From Rufibacter hautae (GTDB lineage Bacteria > Bacteroidota > Bacteroidia > Cytophagales > Hymenobacteraceae): DNA of 64,000 bases. Positions 27,301-35,396 of this stretch are shown piece by piece. A program made the position numbers and the translations under genes. The first letter of the stretch is position 1. The number at the start of each line of letters is the position of its first letter. Under the pieces are notes generated by a model. That model did no database searches and was not told where the DNA came from. It worked only from the letters and a program-made list of their open reading frames with translations. Location: the NCBI RefSeq assembly GCF_008271695.1, contig NZ_VKKY01000001.1:1482589-1546588 (forward strand). The letters run 5' to 3'.

Positions 27301-27687
27301 GGCGGCTGTGGCCGGAGCAGGGGCTGGTGCTTGCGCAGGAGCCTGCGGCGCCGGAGCGGCCGGTCTTGGCTGCTCAACGGGCTGCGTTCTCACCTGGTTG
27401 GATTTGATAAACATCTCCGGTTCAGGCTCAGGCTGCTTCTTGGGCTCCGGCCGATGCTCATGCTCAGCCGGCTTCTTCCCGATGTTCAGTTCTGCTGCCT
27501 CGGCCTTGGCCTGCATGGAGGAAGCAAATTCTTTCGACAGCATATTGAACTGCTCCGGGGTAATTTTTGAAGTAGGTTTATTCTCGATCTCAACCCCTTT
27601 CTTGCCCAGGAATTCTATTACCGTGGCAAGGCTGATGTTTAAGGTGGTTGCTACCTGTTTAAGCCTCATCGATCTTTCTTCTGACAT
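24370..27687 (-). CDS. infB: Translation initiation factor IF-2
   Basis: GTPase that places initiator tRNA on the 30S subunit and promotes subunit joining. The 1105-residue protein begins [27 protein letters not shown] (IF2N domain), has an extremely long low-complexity linker (about residues 100-470: Pro/Ala/Val/Glu repeats, then Gly/Gln/Asn/Arg-rich), then the second N-terminal motif and the G domain from about 610: [14 protein letters not shown] (P-loop), [15 protein letters not shown] and NKVDKP, followed by domains II-IV. The start two codons after an earlier ATG is preferred because it matches family starts. Third gene of rimP-nusA-infB, with a 170-base gap before it. Confidence 0.97.
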   Translation of the reverse strand: MSEERSMRLKQVATTLNISLATVIEFLGKKGVEIENKPTSKITPEQFNMLSKEFASSMQAKAEAAELNIGKKPAEHEHRPEPKKQPEPEPEMFIKSNQVRTQPVEQPRPAAPAPQAPAQAPAPAPATAAAGGSALPGIKILGKIDLDAKGRPIPKQAPAAVPAPAPAPAPVAQAPAPVAPAPAKAAEAPAVTERPAAPAPVATPAPAPTPAPVAEAPKPAVEAPAAPAPQAPVEAKAPEAPAAVEKPAAPAPAATPAPVAETPKPAAPAPQEARQETPAAAPAPTPTPAPAPVAATPAQAPAAEPSAPEAPQSTIKAQADQLKGLTVLGKIELPVSGGRGKGGKPVASSDERRRGNQPGAPGQQGQGGGDKKKRKRIEVPKTGAQGGGGNAAPQQQGHRAGDRATSTRPLGTGQAANRQPGAGGPQQGNRPGGGGGYQGNRPAGGGPGQRPGGGGGNRPGAPAAPRAELTDKEIQDQIKATLARLSGGKGGNQGNRAKYRREKRSAVADAADERRMQEQLESKILRVTEFVSANDLAALMDVSVNDVIKTCMNLGMFVSINQRLDAEAITIIADEFGYEIQFATTEDDENRGVEEEDAEEDLQPRAPIVTIMGHVDHGKTSLLDYIRRTKVTAGEAGGITQHIGAYQVTTEAGKDITFLDTPGHEAFTAMRARGAKVTDVVIIVVAADDSVMPQTKEALNHAQAAGSPIVIAINKVDKPTANPDKIREELAQLNVLVEEWGGKYQSQEISAKTGQGIDELLEKVLLEAELLELKANPDRRAVGTVIEAALDKGRGYVATVLVQTGTLEIGDILVAGSHYGRVKAMTDVLGKRHKKAGPSMPIQVLGIDGAPQAGDKFVVMETEREAREIAVSRQQLQREQSMRTKKHITLDEIGRRLAIGTFKELNVIVRGDVDGSVEALSDSLLKLSTEEVQVNILSKGVGQISESDVLLASASDAIIIGFQVRPSTNARRLAEQEQIDIRLYSIIYNAINEVKDAMEGMLAPTVQEVVVANVEVREVFKITKVGTIAGCMVTDGTITRNSKIRLVRDGIVVHSGEILALKRFKDDASEVRQGYECGISIKNFNDLNQGDIIEAYEEREIKRTL

Positions 27688-27770
27688 GTTCAAATATGCT
27701 GTTATAATTTACTTTTAGTAGTTACTTGTTTCTTACTCATTAAAAAGGATGGGTGGCCATGACGACTTCG

Positions 27771-27808
27771 CGTTTTTGCCCTGTTTCCCGGAAAATAGGC
27801 CAAAATTG
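27771..27808. repeat. Nested-palindrome repeat between nusA and infB
   Basis: CCTGTTT (27780-27786) pairs with AAATAGG (27793-27799, one G-T pair) around CCCGGA, with TTTTG / CAAAA outside. It lies inside an operon about 50 bases after the nusA stop, so this copy cannot be an absolute terminator. Confidence 0.6.
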
Positions 27809-27857
27809 GCACCCACCCTCCAGTAAGGTCAAATAACCCGGCACATAAAGCGCACCA

Positions 27858-29114
27858 CTAGTTGTTGCTTTCTTCTGAATCAAACTCTTGGCGGATGATG
27901 TTGAGCAGGTCTTCCACGGTCTCTTCTTCAAGCTCCGTTCTGCGCACCAGATCTTCCTTGCTGACGGCCATCACGCTGCGGGCTGTATCCAGACCAATGC
28001 GCTTCAGCTCGTCAATCACCCAGCTTTCAATCTCGTCTGAGAATTCAGTCAGGTCAATATCTTCTTCAAACCCTTCGGTTTCACGGAACACGTCAATCTC
28101 CAAACCAACCAGTTTACTAGCCAATTTGATGTTCTGCCCGCCTTTACCAATGGCCAGGGAAACCTGGTCTGGCTTCAGGAACACAGAGGCGCGTCCGGTT
28201 TCTTCATTTATCTTGATGCTGCTGATCTTGGCAGGGCTCAACGCCCGCTGGATGTACAGCTCCACGTTGTCTGTGTAGTTGATAACGTCAATGTTCTCGT
28301 TCTCCAACTCCCGCACGATGGTGTGGATACGCGAACCTTTCATCCCCACGCAGGCACCTACCGGGTCAATGCGGTCATCGTAAGATTCCACAGCTACCTT
28401 GGCACGCTCGCCGGGCTCTCGCACAATCTTCTTGATGGTGATAAGGCCGTCAAAAATCTCAGGCACCTCGCCCTCAAACAGACGCTCCAAGAATTGTGGA
28501 GAAGTACGGGAAAGAATGATTTTTGGGTTCCCGTTGATGATCTCCACGCGTTGCACTACCGCTCTTACCACGTCACCTTTGCGGTAACGGTCTTTGGGGA
28601 TCTGCTCAGACTTAGGAATTAAGAGTTCATTGTCCTCAGAATCAAGGATCAATACCTCGCGGTTCCATACCTGGTAGACCTCGCCGGAGATGATCTCCCC
28701 TACCTGATCTTTGTATTTCTGGTACAGCAGGTCTTTCTCCAGGTCTTTCACCCGTTGGATGAGGGTCTGGCGGGCAGTCAATACGGCGCGGCGGCCGAAA
28801 TCCTCTAACTTGATCAGCTCAGAAACTTCTTCGCCTACCTCAAAGTCAGGCTCAATCTTGCGGGCCTCAGAAAGGCTTATCTTATCATCATCCCAGATGT
28901 CCTCTGAGTTATCGTCCACAATCTCGCGGTTACGCCAAATTTCAAGATCGCCTTTCTCTACGTTCAGGATGATGTCAAAATTCTCATCGGTAGACCATTT
29001 CTTCCGGATCATAGTGCGGAACACGTCCTCCAAGATCCGCATCATGGTAGGGCGGTCAATGTTCTTGAATTTAGCGAACTCCGCAAACGACTCGATCAAT
29101 ATTGAACTATCCAT
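27858..29114 (-). CDS. nusA: Transcription elongation/termination factor NusA
   Basis: Binds RNA polymerase and nascent RNA, modulating pausing, intrinsic termination and antitermination. The 418 residues show the NusA N-terminal domain (about 1-125), an S1 domain (about 130-200, VGEIISGEVYQVWNREVLI), and two KH domains (about 205-345, including GMKGSRIHTIVREL and GKGGQNIKLASKLVG). A short C-terminal part ends in EDLLNIIRQEFDSEESNN, without the acidic repeats of E. coli NusA. Lies 7 bases after rimP. Confidence 0.96.
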   Translation of the reverse strand: MDSSILIESFAEFAKFKNIDRPTMMRILEDVFRTMIRKKWSTDENFDIILNVEKGDLEIWRNREIVDDNSEDIWDDDKISLSEARKIEPDFEVGEEVSELIKLEDFGRRAVLTARQTLIQRVKDLEKDLLYQKYKDQVGEIISGEVYQVWNREVLILDSEDNELLIPKSEQIPKDRYRKGDVVRAVVQRVEIINGNPKIILSRTSPQFLERLFEGEVPEIFDGLITIKKIVREPGERAKVAVESYDDRIDPVGACVGMKGSRIHTIVRELENENIDVINYTDNVELYIQRALSPAKISSIKINEETGRASVFLKPDQVSLAIGKGGQNIKLASKLVGLEIDVFRETEGFEEDIDLTEFSDEIESWVIDELKRIGLDTARSVMAVSKEDLVRRTELEEETVEDLLNIIRQEFDSEESNN

Positions 29115-29121
29115 GTCTTTC

Positions 29122-29595
29122 TTATTTAAAAGAGATTACAATCTGCGCTTTCACAATATTACTGAAGGCCACGTGCACGGGCTCCAGCAACGCTTTCTTA
29201 TGTTTCTGTTTCACTTCCTCGGCCAGCAGGATGCCGTCTTCCAGCACATCCCTGATCTCGCCGGTTTTCTCTGCGCCGCCCTCAAAGGTCAGCTTCACGG
29301 AACGGCCAATATTTTTTCTGTAGTGCCGTTCTGTGGTAAGCGGAAAATCCACTCCCGGTGAGGACACCTCTATCACGTAGCTGAATTCCTCACCCATGGC
29401 TTCCTCAATACGCTTAGACACCCGACGGCTGATCTGCGCGCACTGGTCAATACTGATGCCTTGGTCACCGTCGGCGAGGATAGTCACTTTGGGCCGAACG
29501 GGGGTATCAGAGACCTTCACACTCACAATGAACAGGTCTGGCTCTGGCAAGGCTGCCTGCGCAAATTCCTCAATCGTTTTTTCCTCTAGGGCCAT
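29122..29595 (-). CDS. rimP: Ribosome maturation factor RimP
   Basis: Needed for late 30S subunit maturation. From the ATG at 29595 the protein is 157 residues, normal for the family, and opens MALEEKTIEEFAQAALPEP. The N-terminal domain has ITVLADGDQGISIDQCAQISR-like sequence and YVIEVSSPGVDFPLT, the RimP signature. An upstream in-frame ATG at 29694 lies upstream of the promoter and cannot be used. First gene of rimP-nusA-infB. Confidence 0.93.
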   Translation of the reverse strand: MALEEKTIEEFAQAALPEPDLFIVSVKVSDTPVRPKVTILADGDQGISIDQCAQISRRVSKRIEEAMGEEFSYVIEVSSPGVDFPLTTERHYRKNIGRSVKLTFEGGAEKTGEIRDVLEDGILLAEEVKQKHKKALLEPVHVAFSNIVKAQIVISFK

Positions 29596-29615
29596 TCGCA
29601 ATCTGGATAACAAAT

Positions 29616-29639
29616 AAAAAGGGGGACTCTCTCGTCCCC
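29616..29639 (-). terminator. Leader hairpin with T-tract before rimP (putative attenuator)
   Basis: On the minus strand GGGGAC pairs with GTCCCC around GAGAGA, and CTTTTTATTTG follows. It lies between the predicted transcription start (about 29653) and the rimP ATG (29595). The T-tract is on the rimP-reading strand only, so it is directional and would end transcripts early unless suppressed. Confidence 0.65.
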
Positions 29640-29659
29640 TCCAATTCACTTTAATCGCA

Positions 29660-29690
29660 CAAATGTACAAACAAATCCACTGAAACACAA
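29660..29690 (-). promoter_or_regulatory. Promoter of rimP-nusA-infB
   Basis: Minus-strand TTG (29688-29690), exactly 20 bases of spacer, then TACATTTG (29660-29667), a full match to the Bacteroidota TTG / TAnnTTTG promoter. Predicted start near 29653, leaving a leader of about 58 bases that contains the hairpin at 29616-29639. The rest of the gap to 30048 holds no gene, only the feoB terminator and a palindrome copy. Confidence 0.75.
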
Positions 29691-29960
29691 GCAACAGGGC
29701 ATTATGTACGCTTTAAGATCAGGCAAAAGAAAATCAGCGCAGGAAAGAGCAGCTTTTTCACCGGCTTCTGTTGACCAGAAAACCGAGACTGCTCACCTAG
29801 GAAATAACCAAGAACTTGCCTATATAGTTCAAAATAGATAAAGATGAATTTTGCGGCCGATTTCTCAAAAAAAGACTTAAAGCGCAGGCAAGAATAATTT
29901 AAGGAGCCAGCCGATCAACCATCACAACAGATAGGCTTCACAAGAAATATGGTAGCATAA

Positions 29961-29991
29961 AAAAAGGCAATCTCTTTAGGATTGCCTTTTT
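29961..29991 (-). terminator. Terminator after feoB
   Basis: AAAAAGGCAATC pairs with GATTGCCTTTTT around a short loop. Symmetric, with T-tracts on both strands. It lies about 58 bases after the feoB stop. Confidence 0.8.
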
Positions 29992-30005
29992 CTATTGTGT
30001 ACTGA

Positions 30006-30038
30006 TTTTGGGCTGTTTTCTGTAAAGAAACCCCAAAA
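30006..30038. repeat. Nested-palindrome repeat, copy after feoB
   Basis: Outer arms TTTTGGG (30006-30012) and CCCAAAA (30032-30038) pair perfectly around a degenerate CTGTTTTCTGTAAAGA core. It lies 10 bases beyond the feoB stop and before the real terminator. Confidence 0.65.
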
Positions 30039-30048
30039 CGCAATAAGT

Positions 30049-32208
30049 TTAAGAGAACAACCGGAACACCACGAAGGCCGAGGCGTACGCCAAACCGGTC
30101 ATGTAAATCAACTGCATCACAGGCCATTTCCAGCCTTTGGTCTCGCGGTAAACCACGGCCAGCGTGCTCATGCACTGCATGGCGAACACGTAGAAAATAA
30201 GCAGTGAGAAGGCGCGGGCCGGTGTGAAGAACGGCTGCCCGAACTCGTCTTTCTCCGCCATCAGTTTTTCTTTTACGGTAGAGATGTTCTCAGAATCGCC
30301 TACGCTGTAGATGGTAGAGATGGTACCCACAAAAACCTCGCGGGCCGCGAAGGACGTGAGCAACGCAATGCCTACTTTCCAATCATAGCCCAGCGGGCGG
30401 ATGGCCGGTTCCATGAACTTCCCAAATTGCCCGGCATAGGACGCTTCCAACTTCTGCCCCGCCACGTGCGCCTCGGCATCAGCATCCTTCAGGTTCAGAG
30501 AAGTCAGCTCCGCAGCGGCGCGCTTTTCAGCCTGTTCAATGGCGTTGCCGGGACCATAGGAAGACAAGACCCAAAGCACCACCGAGATGGCCAGAATCAC
30601 CTTCCCGGCCTGGAACACAAATGCCTTTACTTTCTCTACAATGGTGAGGCCCACGTTTTTCCAGCGCGGCATTTTGTAGGTAGGGAACTCCATGATGAAG
30701 TAGCTGCGCTCTTTCGTTTTGAGCACCCATTTCAACAAAGCCGCCGAAAAGATAGCCGCCAGAAAACCAATCAGGTACAAGCCCATCAAGACCAAACCCT
30801 GCAGACTCATAAAGCCCAGGAAATATTTCTCCGGCACCACCAGCGCAATCATGACGGTATAGATAGGCAGACGCGCCGAGCAGCTCATGAGCGGCGTTAC
30901 GAAGATGGTGATCATGCGGTCTTTCCAGTTGTCAATGGTGCGGGTGGCCATGATCGCCGGTACCGCACAGGCCACACCCGAGATGAGCGGCACCACGCTT
31001 TTCCCGTTCAGCCCGAACTTGCGCATGATCTTGTCCATCAGGAAAGTCACACGGGCCATGTAACCAGTCTCCTCCAACACCGCAATAAAGGCAAACAGTA
31101 AGGCAATCTGCGGAATAAAAATCAGCACGCCACCAAGCCCCGCCAGAACGCCATCGGTGAGCAGGTCCACGAGCGGCCCCTCGGCTTGGGTATGAATCCA
31201 GGCATTAAGCGTGGCCACGCCGGTGTCAATGAGATCCATGGGGTAGGCCGCCCACGCGAAGATGGCCTGGAAGATCATGAACAGCACCCCGAAGAAAATA
31301 AGGTACCCGAAGATTTTATGCGTGAGCACCTGGTCCAGTTTGTTGCTGAACTGCTCGTTGTTCTCGGCCTTGGTCACGCGCATGGCATCTAGCAATAGAC
31401 CATTGATGCGGGTGTAGCGGTCTACCGTTTCTGAGGCTTGCAGTGCGTTGGAATGGAAGCCGTATTTCTTCACCAGCTCCCCGATGTACTCTTTGTCATC
31501 ATCGGAGAGGAAAGAAAGTTTGTGGTATTGGTGGGCGTAATGCCAGGCCAGGTAATCGTTGCTCAACTCAAAGTAGTAGCGGATCTGGCGCACCATCACC
31601 AGCAGGTTTTCCGGAATGGTGAAGAAGGTAGTTTTAGGTGCCTCCAGTTCTTGAGAAAGCAGGATTTTAAGCGCCGCCAGGCCACTACCGGTACGGGCAT
31701 TCACCGGAATCACAGGCACGCCCAGTTCCTGCTGCAATTCGGCCACGTCAATCTTCACGCCGTGCTTCTCGGCCACATCCATCATGTTCAAGGCCAGTAC
31801 CGCCGGAATCTTCAGATCGGCTAGTTGGGTGAAAAGCAGCAGATTGCGCTTCAGGTTAGAAGCATCGGCGGTGATGATGAGCACATCTGGGTAAGAGGCG
31901 GATTTTTTGTCGTGGAGCAGGTCAATGATCACCTTCTCGTCCAGCGACTTTGGATAAAGGCTATAAGTACCGGGCAAGTCAATAACCTGCGCCTTCAGGT
32001 TAGGGGTGAGCTGGCTGATGCCGGTTTTCTTGTCAACGGTGACGCCCGGGAAGTTCCCCACCTTTTGGTTCAAGCCGGTCAAATGGTTGAACAGCGAAGA
32101 TTTCCCGGAGTTGGGGTTCCCAATCAGGGCAATCTTGGCCACCTTACGGGCAGCGGGAACAGTGGTATGCGGAACGGAGGCGGGGGCCGGCGCAAGAACT
32201 TCAGACAT
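30049..32208 (-). CDS. feoB: Ferrous iron transporter FeoB
   Basis: Inner-membrane ferrous iron importer of 719 residues. The N-terminal G domain has GNPNSGKSSLFNHLTGL (G1), VTVDKKTG (G2), DLPGTYSL (G3) and a ALNMMDVAEKHG (G4) segment. About ten transmembrane helices follow from residue 290 as two gate domains, with GVACAVPAIMATR and the corresponding SFAAREVFVGT segment carrying conserved Cys and Ser/Phe pore residues. An Ala-rich N-terminal leader of about 25 residues precedes the G domain. feoA lies only three bases upstream. Confidence 0.95.
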   Translation of the reverse strand: MSEVLAPAPASVPHTTVPAARKVAKIALIGNPNSGKSSLFNHLTGLNQKVGNFPGVTVDKKTGISQLTPNLKAQVIDLPGTYSLYPKSLDEKVIIDLLHDKKSASYPDVLIITADASNLKRNLLLFTQLADLKIPAVLALNMMDVAEKHGVKIDVAELQQELGVPVIPVNARTGSGLAALKILLSQELEAPKTTFFTIPENLLVMVRQIRYYFELSNDYLAWHYAHQYHKLSFLSDDDKEYIGELVKKYGFHSNALQASETVDRYTRINGLLLDAMRVTKAENNEQFSNKLDQVLTHKIFGYLIFFGVLFMIFQAIFAWAAYPMDLIDTGVATLNAWIHTQAEGPLVDLLTDGVLAGLGGVLIFIPQIALLFAFIAVLEETGYMARVTFLMDKIMRKFGLNGKSVVPLISGVACAVPAIMATRTIDNWKDRMITIFVTPLMSCSARLPIYTVMIALVVPEKYFLGFMSLQGLVLMGLYLIGFLAAIFSAALLKWVLKTKERSYFIMEFPTYKMPRWKNVGLTIVEKVKAFVFQAGKVILAISVVLWVLSSYGPGNAIEQAEKRAAAELTSLNLKDADAEAHVAGQKLEASYAGQFGKFMEPAIRPLGYDWKVGIALLTSFAAREVFVGTISTIYSVGDSENISTVKEKLMAEKDEFGQPFFTPARAFSLLIFYVFAMQCMSTLAVVYRETKGWKWPVMQLIYMTGLAYASAFVVFRLFS

Positions 32209-32211
32209 AGA

Positions 32212-32445
32212 CTAAGCCTTTAACTTGATGGTAGCAGCTTCGTCTAAACGCAAGGAAAGGGTGTAATCGTTCACAATAATGGTAATGGGGTCGCCAAGGG
32301 GGGCACGGCTGTTGAGTTTCACCTCCTCGCCGGGAATACAGCCCATCTCCAGCAGTTTCAAAGACATTTCGGGGTCGGTTAAGCAACAGATCACGCCCTT
32401 CTCCCCTATCTTCAAATCCCGCACACTCTTTTGCTCTCTTTGCAC
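32212..32445 (-). CDS. feoA: Ferrous iron transport protein FeoA
   Basis: A small SH3-like cytoplasmic partner of FeoB. The GTG at 32445 gives 77 residues, the usual size, starting VQREQKSVRDLKIGEKG, then LLEMGCIPGEEVKLNSRAPLGDP. An ATG at 32511 in the same frame would add 22 residues unlike the family. Neither start is proven. FeoA is thought to regulate FeoB activity or iron loading. The stop lies three bases before feoB. Confidence 0.85.
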   Translation of the reverse strand: MQREQKSVRDLKIGEKGVICCLTDPEMSLKLLEMGCIPGEEVKLNSRAPLGDPITIIVNDYTLSLRLDEAATIKLKA

Positions 32446-32560
32446 CTTGCTTCTCTTATTTAGACTTGTTATAAACAGCTGCAAGGTACAAGGTGTTCCT
32501 TTTGAATCCAAAAAGAACCCGATGTTTTGCGTTTCAGCCCGTTACCGGCCCGATTTTGGC

Positions 32561-32591
32561 TTGTATTTCTACTGATTTTTGTCTATATTTC
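32561..32591 (+). promoter_or_regulatory. Promoter for the Bax-inhibitor gene
   Basis: TTG (32561-32563), 20-base spacer, then TATATTTC (32584-32591), one mismatch from TAnnTTTG. The ATG is 20 bases downstream. Confidence 0.5.
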
Positions 32592-32610
32592 GTGAAAACA
32601 ATCTAAAAAC

Positions 32611-33360
32611 ATGTCACTTTTCTCTTCTAACAACCCAGCGCTTAAAGAAGAAGCGTTTATGCAGGCGGCCGTTCCACAAGCCGTGGAAGGCCCAGTCATG
32701 ACCCTGAACGGTACCATCGCAAAATCTGCGCTGCTACTGGGTATTGTTCTGGCCTTCGCGGTATTCTCCTGGGATCTGTTCGCCGTGATGGGGGTGCCCC
32801 TGCCGTTCCTGATGTCCATTCCGTTGATTGGAGTGGGTCTGGCCTTCCTGATTGTCTTTAAGAAACATTGGGCGGCTTACATCGCGCCCATTTACTGCGC
32901 CCTACAGGGATTGTTCCTGGGCGGCGTTTCCGGCATTCTGGAAACGAAGTTCCCTGGCATCGCGAACCAAGCCATGCTGTTGACCTTTACCGTGTTCGGC
33001 AGCATGCTGCTGCTGTACAGCACCCGCGTCATCAGGGCCACCGAGCGTTTCAAGTCTATCATCCTTACGGCCACCTTCGGGATTTTCTGCTACTACATGG
33101 TCTCTTTTGTGCTGCAGTTCTTCGGCGTAGAGATGGCTTTGATTCACAGCACCGGTACGGCCGGCATTATCTTCAGTGTTTTGGTAGTAATCATCGCAGC
33201 CATGAACCTGATCCTGGATTTCGACACCATTGAGCAGGGTGTAGCCTATGGCGCTCCCAAGAACATGGAGTGGTACGCCGCTTTCGGACTGGCTGTCACT
33301 TTGATCTGGCTGTACATTGAGATCCTGCGGCTGCTTTCCAAACTAAACAGCCGTAATTAA
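32611..33360 (+). CDS. Bax inhibitor-1/YccA family membrane protein
   Basis: A 249-residue inner-membrane protein with seven hydrophobic segments. Typical of the bacterial YccA-like group: a soluble start of about 40 residues (MSLFSSNNPALKEEAF), then paired helices including PLPFLMSIPLIGVGLAFLI, the APIYCALQGLFLGGVSG segment, and a C-terminal LILDFDTIEQGVAYGAPKNM with the acidic pair thought to gate calcium leak in the family. Physiological role in Bacteroidota is unknown. Transcribed divergently from feoAB. Confidence 0.88.
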   Translation: MSLFSSNNPALKEEAFMQAAVPQAVEGPVMTLNGTIAKSALLLGIVLAFAVFSWDLFAVMGVPLPFLMSIPLIGVGLAFLIVFKKHWAAYIAPIYCALQGLFLGGVSGILETKFPGIANQAMLLTFTVFGSMLLLYSTRVIRATERFKSIILTATFGIFCYYMVSFVLQFFGVEMALIHSTGTAGIIFSVLVVIIAAMNLILDFDTIEQGVAYGAPKNMEWYAAFGLAVTLIWLYIEILRLLSKLNSRN

Positions 33361-33416
33361 TAGACAACTCGCGTTTTCTACGACCGTACATACCTCTATA
33401 TCAATCTTGTACGAGT

Positions 33417-33533
33417 ATGCCGAAGACGAAAAAAGACCAGAAAAAAGAAGACCCATGCTGGAAAGGCTATGAACAAGCCGGCATGAAAGACAAGGACGGC
33501 AAAAAGGTGCCTAATTGCGTAAAGAAAGACTAA
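33417..33533 (+). CDS. 38-residue Cys/Lys-rich conserved small protein
   Basis: A short gene: ATG at 33417, TAA at 33531, 38 residues. The peptide starts MPKTKKDQKKEDPCW, continues KGYEQAGMKDKDGKK and ends VPNCVKKD. The CWKGYxxxGMKxKxGKxVPNCV pattern recurs in tiny proteins of many bacteria and phages. Two conserved Cys, 20 residues apart, could bind metal or form a disulfide. A strong terminator (33547-33583) follows at once, confirming a separate transcription end. Function unknown. Very high charge suggests nucleic-acid contact, which is inference. Confidence 0.72.
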   Translation: MPKTKKDQKKEDPCWKGYEQAGMKDKDGKKVPNCVKKD

Positions 33534-33546
33534 CCCTTTAACATAG

Positions 33547-33583
33547 AAAACGCTACTGAGATTTCAGTGGCGTTTTTGTTTTA
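33547..33583 (+). terminator. Intrinsic terminator after the 38-residue gene
   Basis: AAAACGCTACTGA pairs with TCAGTGGCGTTTT (13 bp including one G-T) around GATT, followed by TTGTTTTATT. It starts 13 bases after the stop codon. The rest of the gap to 33863 is A/T-rich, with one palindrome copy and the next promoter. Confidence 0.85.
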
Positions 33584-33597
33584 TTCAAGGTAAAAAG

Positions 33598-33638
33598 CCG
33601 CTTTAAACCCGTTTTACAAAAAACAGCACCTAAACGCT
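33598..33638. repeat. Nested-palindrome repeat, copy after the 38-residue gene
   Basis: Inner GTTTT (33611-33615) and AAAAC (33620-33624) around ACAA, with GCTTTA / TAAACGC-like outer arms. It directly follows a true terminator, so it adds something other than basic termination. Confidence 0.55.
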
Positions 33639-33815
33639 ATTCTTGAAAGCACACCTCCAACAAACTATCTCAATACTATTTCATTTTTACAAGAAGACAA
33701 TACATAATAAAGCGAATCCTAAAAATTTTCGTTTCAGAACTCACCTCCTCCATTCATGGGTTCAAATTATCCAAGTCTGCTCTTCCAAACAGACGTATGA
33801 GGTGTGAGTATTTAG

Positions 33816-33823
33816 TATCTTTG
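33816..33823 (+). promoter_or_regulatory. Promoter -7 element of the small peptide-methyltransferase-sulfatase cassette
   Basis: TATCTTTG is an exact TAnnTTTG, 40 bases before the ATG at 33864. No clear TTG is seen at the usual distance. It places the 49-residue gene first in the transcript. Confidence 0.5.
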
Positions 33824-33863
33824 CCGTTGCTTTATTGTCTGGCTTACTCTAAAACACCATTTT

Positions 33864-34013
33864 ATGCTTCTATATATTGATCCGGGTTCCGGCAGTATGC
33901 TCTTTCAAATTTTGATGGCAGGTTTACTTGGAGGCCTATATGCAATTAAAACCTTCTGGAGGCAGATTAAAACTTTCTTCCAGAGGATCTTTGGGAAAAA
34001 ACCTAAGGCCTAA
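33864..34013 (+). CDS. 49-residue membrane peptide with YIDPGSGS motif
   Basis: A short gene: ATG at 33864, TAA at 34011. The 49 residues start MLLYIDPGSGSMLFQ, run through one transmembrane helix (about 12-28), and end with a basic amphipathic tail (RQIKTFFQRIFGKKPKA). Tiny proteins opening YIDPGSGS/TGS next to methyltransferase and sulfatase-like genes are familiar from other bacteria, but I know of no assigned role. It lies just after a TATCTTTG promoter and three bases before the methyltransferase start, so it should be co-translated. Probably an inner-membrane anchor or subunit for the next two products (inference). Confidence 0.75.
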   Translation: MLLYIDPGSGSMLFQILMAGLLGGLYAIKTFWRQIKTFFQRIFGKKPKA

Positions 34014-34016
34014 CAG

Positions 34017-35396
34017 GTGGCATACGCAGAGGTGACAATCGGATCGTATCGAGATCCTGACGGATTCATTTTCCAGACAGAGAACGGGCTGTTTAGGCAG
34101 GTAAACCATTCCTACGCAACTACCTATAGGCACTTGTTTTCCTCCGGCCTTTATCAGGAGCTAACCGCAGCCCAGTTGCTTGTTGAGCACGTTGAAACAG
34201 AACTTCCTGCGTTAACGCCCGAAAGCTGGTTAGTAATTCAACCACACCGCATTCCGTTCATCTCTTACCCTTATGAGTGGTGCTTCAGCCAGTTAAAGGA
34301 TGCCGCTTTGCTCACCATCCAACTCCAACAGAAAGCCTTGGCACAAGGCATGAGTTTGAAAGATGCTAGTGCCTATAATGTGCAGTTCCTTCACAGCAAA
34401 CCCATCTTCATTGACACGCTCTCATTTGAACTATACGAAGAGGGTAAACCATGGGCAGCCTATCGGCAGTTCTGCGAGCATTTCTTAGTGCCTTTGGCCT
34501 TAATGGCTCATACAGATATCAGTTTAAACCGTTTGTTGCTCTCTAACCTAGAAGGCATTCCGCTTCATTTGGGAAGCAAGCTCCTGCCTTGGCAAACCTA
34601 TACAACTTTTGGCCTGCTTTTGCATGTTCACCTACATGCAAAAGCCCAGGTGAAGTATACTGCCCAAGAAAGTGGTTCTAAAATCAAACAAAAACCAATG
34701 TCCAAAAATGCACTCCTACAGCTATTGGACAGCCTTACCTCAACTATCAAATCACTCTCCTGGAACCCAGATAAAACAATTTGGGCAGATTATTACCAAC
34801 ACACGAACTACCAGACGGAGGCAATGCGCCACAAAGAAGGGGTGGTAGAGCAGTTGCTTCAAAAAGCCAATGCCAAAACCATTTGGGATCTAGGCGCGAA
34901 TACTGGCCGTTTCAGCCAAATCGCGGCCAAAATGGGTAGCCAAGTAATTGCCATGGATTTTGACATTGGCTCCACCGAAATCCACTATCAACAGATTAAA
35001 GAAGAAAAGAACACGGCTGTCCTCCCATTGGCAATGGATTTAACTCAGCCCAGTCCAGCTATTGGTTGGATGAACAAGGAGCGAGAGAGCATTTTCACAC
35101 GCCCAAAGCCTGAGTTGATCATGGCCTTGGCCTTGGTCCATCATCTGGCTATAAGTCACAACCTTCCGGTTTCCTATTTAGCCTCCTTTTTGGCGGGATT
35201 AGCCAATTACCTCATCATTGAATTCGTGCCAAAATCAGATTCTCAGGCACAGAGGCTCTTGGCAAGCCGAAAGGATATCTTCACCAATTATACCCAAGCT
35301 GTATTTGAGGAGGAGTTCTCCCGCTTTTTTCAAGTAGTGGAGAAGCATCCTCTTGACGGCACAGAGCGAACCTTGTATTTAATGCAAAAACGATGA
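34017..35396 (+). CDS. Class I SAM-dependent methyltransferase with extra N-terminal domain
   Basis: A 459-residue cytoplasmic protein. Start is the GTG at 34017, three bases after the 49-residue gene. SAM-binding motif I (TIWDLGANTGRFS) appears near residue 290, followed by VIAMDFD and a LIMALALVHHLAI segment. The first 250 residues are not a methyltransferase domain: they include SYRDPDGFIFQTENGLFRQV, the WLVIQPHRIPFISYPYEWCF segment and KDASAYNVQFLHSKPIFIDT, recalling a kinase-like or nodulation-type C-methyltransferase accessory region. Substrate unknown. The stop overlaps the sulfatase start (ATGA). Confidence 0.8.
   Translation: MAYAEVTIGSYRDPDGFIFQTENGLFRQVNHSYATTYRHLFSSGLYQELTAAQLLVEHVETELPALTPESWLVIQPHRIPFISYPYEWCFSQLKDAALLTIQLQQKALAQGMSLKDASAYNVQFLHSKPIFIDTLSFELYEEGKPWAAYRQFCEHFLVPLALMAHTDISLNRLLLSNLEGIPLHLGSKLLPWQTYTTFGLLLHVHLHAKAQVKYTAQESGSKIKQKPMSKNALLQLLDSLTSTIKSLSWNPDKTIWADYYQHTNYQTEAMRHKEGVVEQLLQKANAKTIWDLGANTGRFSQIAAKMGSQVIAMDFDIGSTEIHYQQIKEEKNTAVLPLAMDLTQPSPAIGWMNKERESIFTRPKPELIMALALVHHLAISHNLPVSYLASFLAGLANYLIIEFVPKSDSQAQRLLASRKDIFTNYTQAVFEEEFSRFFQVVEKHPLDGTERTLYLMQKR

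Noticed and set aside
26754-27718. Open frames on the plus strand opposite the IF-2 linker.
   Set aside because: Low-complexity shadows of the Pro/Ala/Gly-rich infB linker.
29915-30175. 86-codon minus-strand frame overlapping the end of feoB and its terminator.
   Set aside because: Overlaps feoB out of frame and spans a terminator and a repeat.
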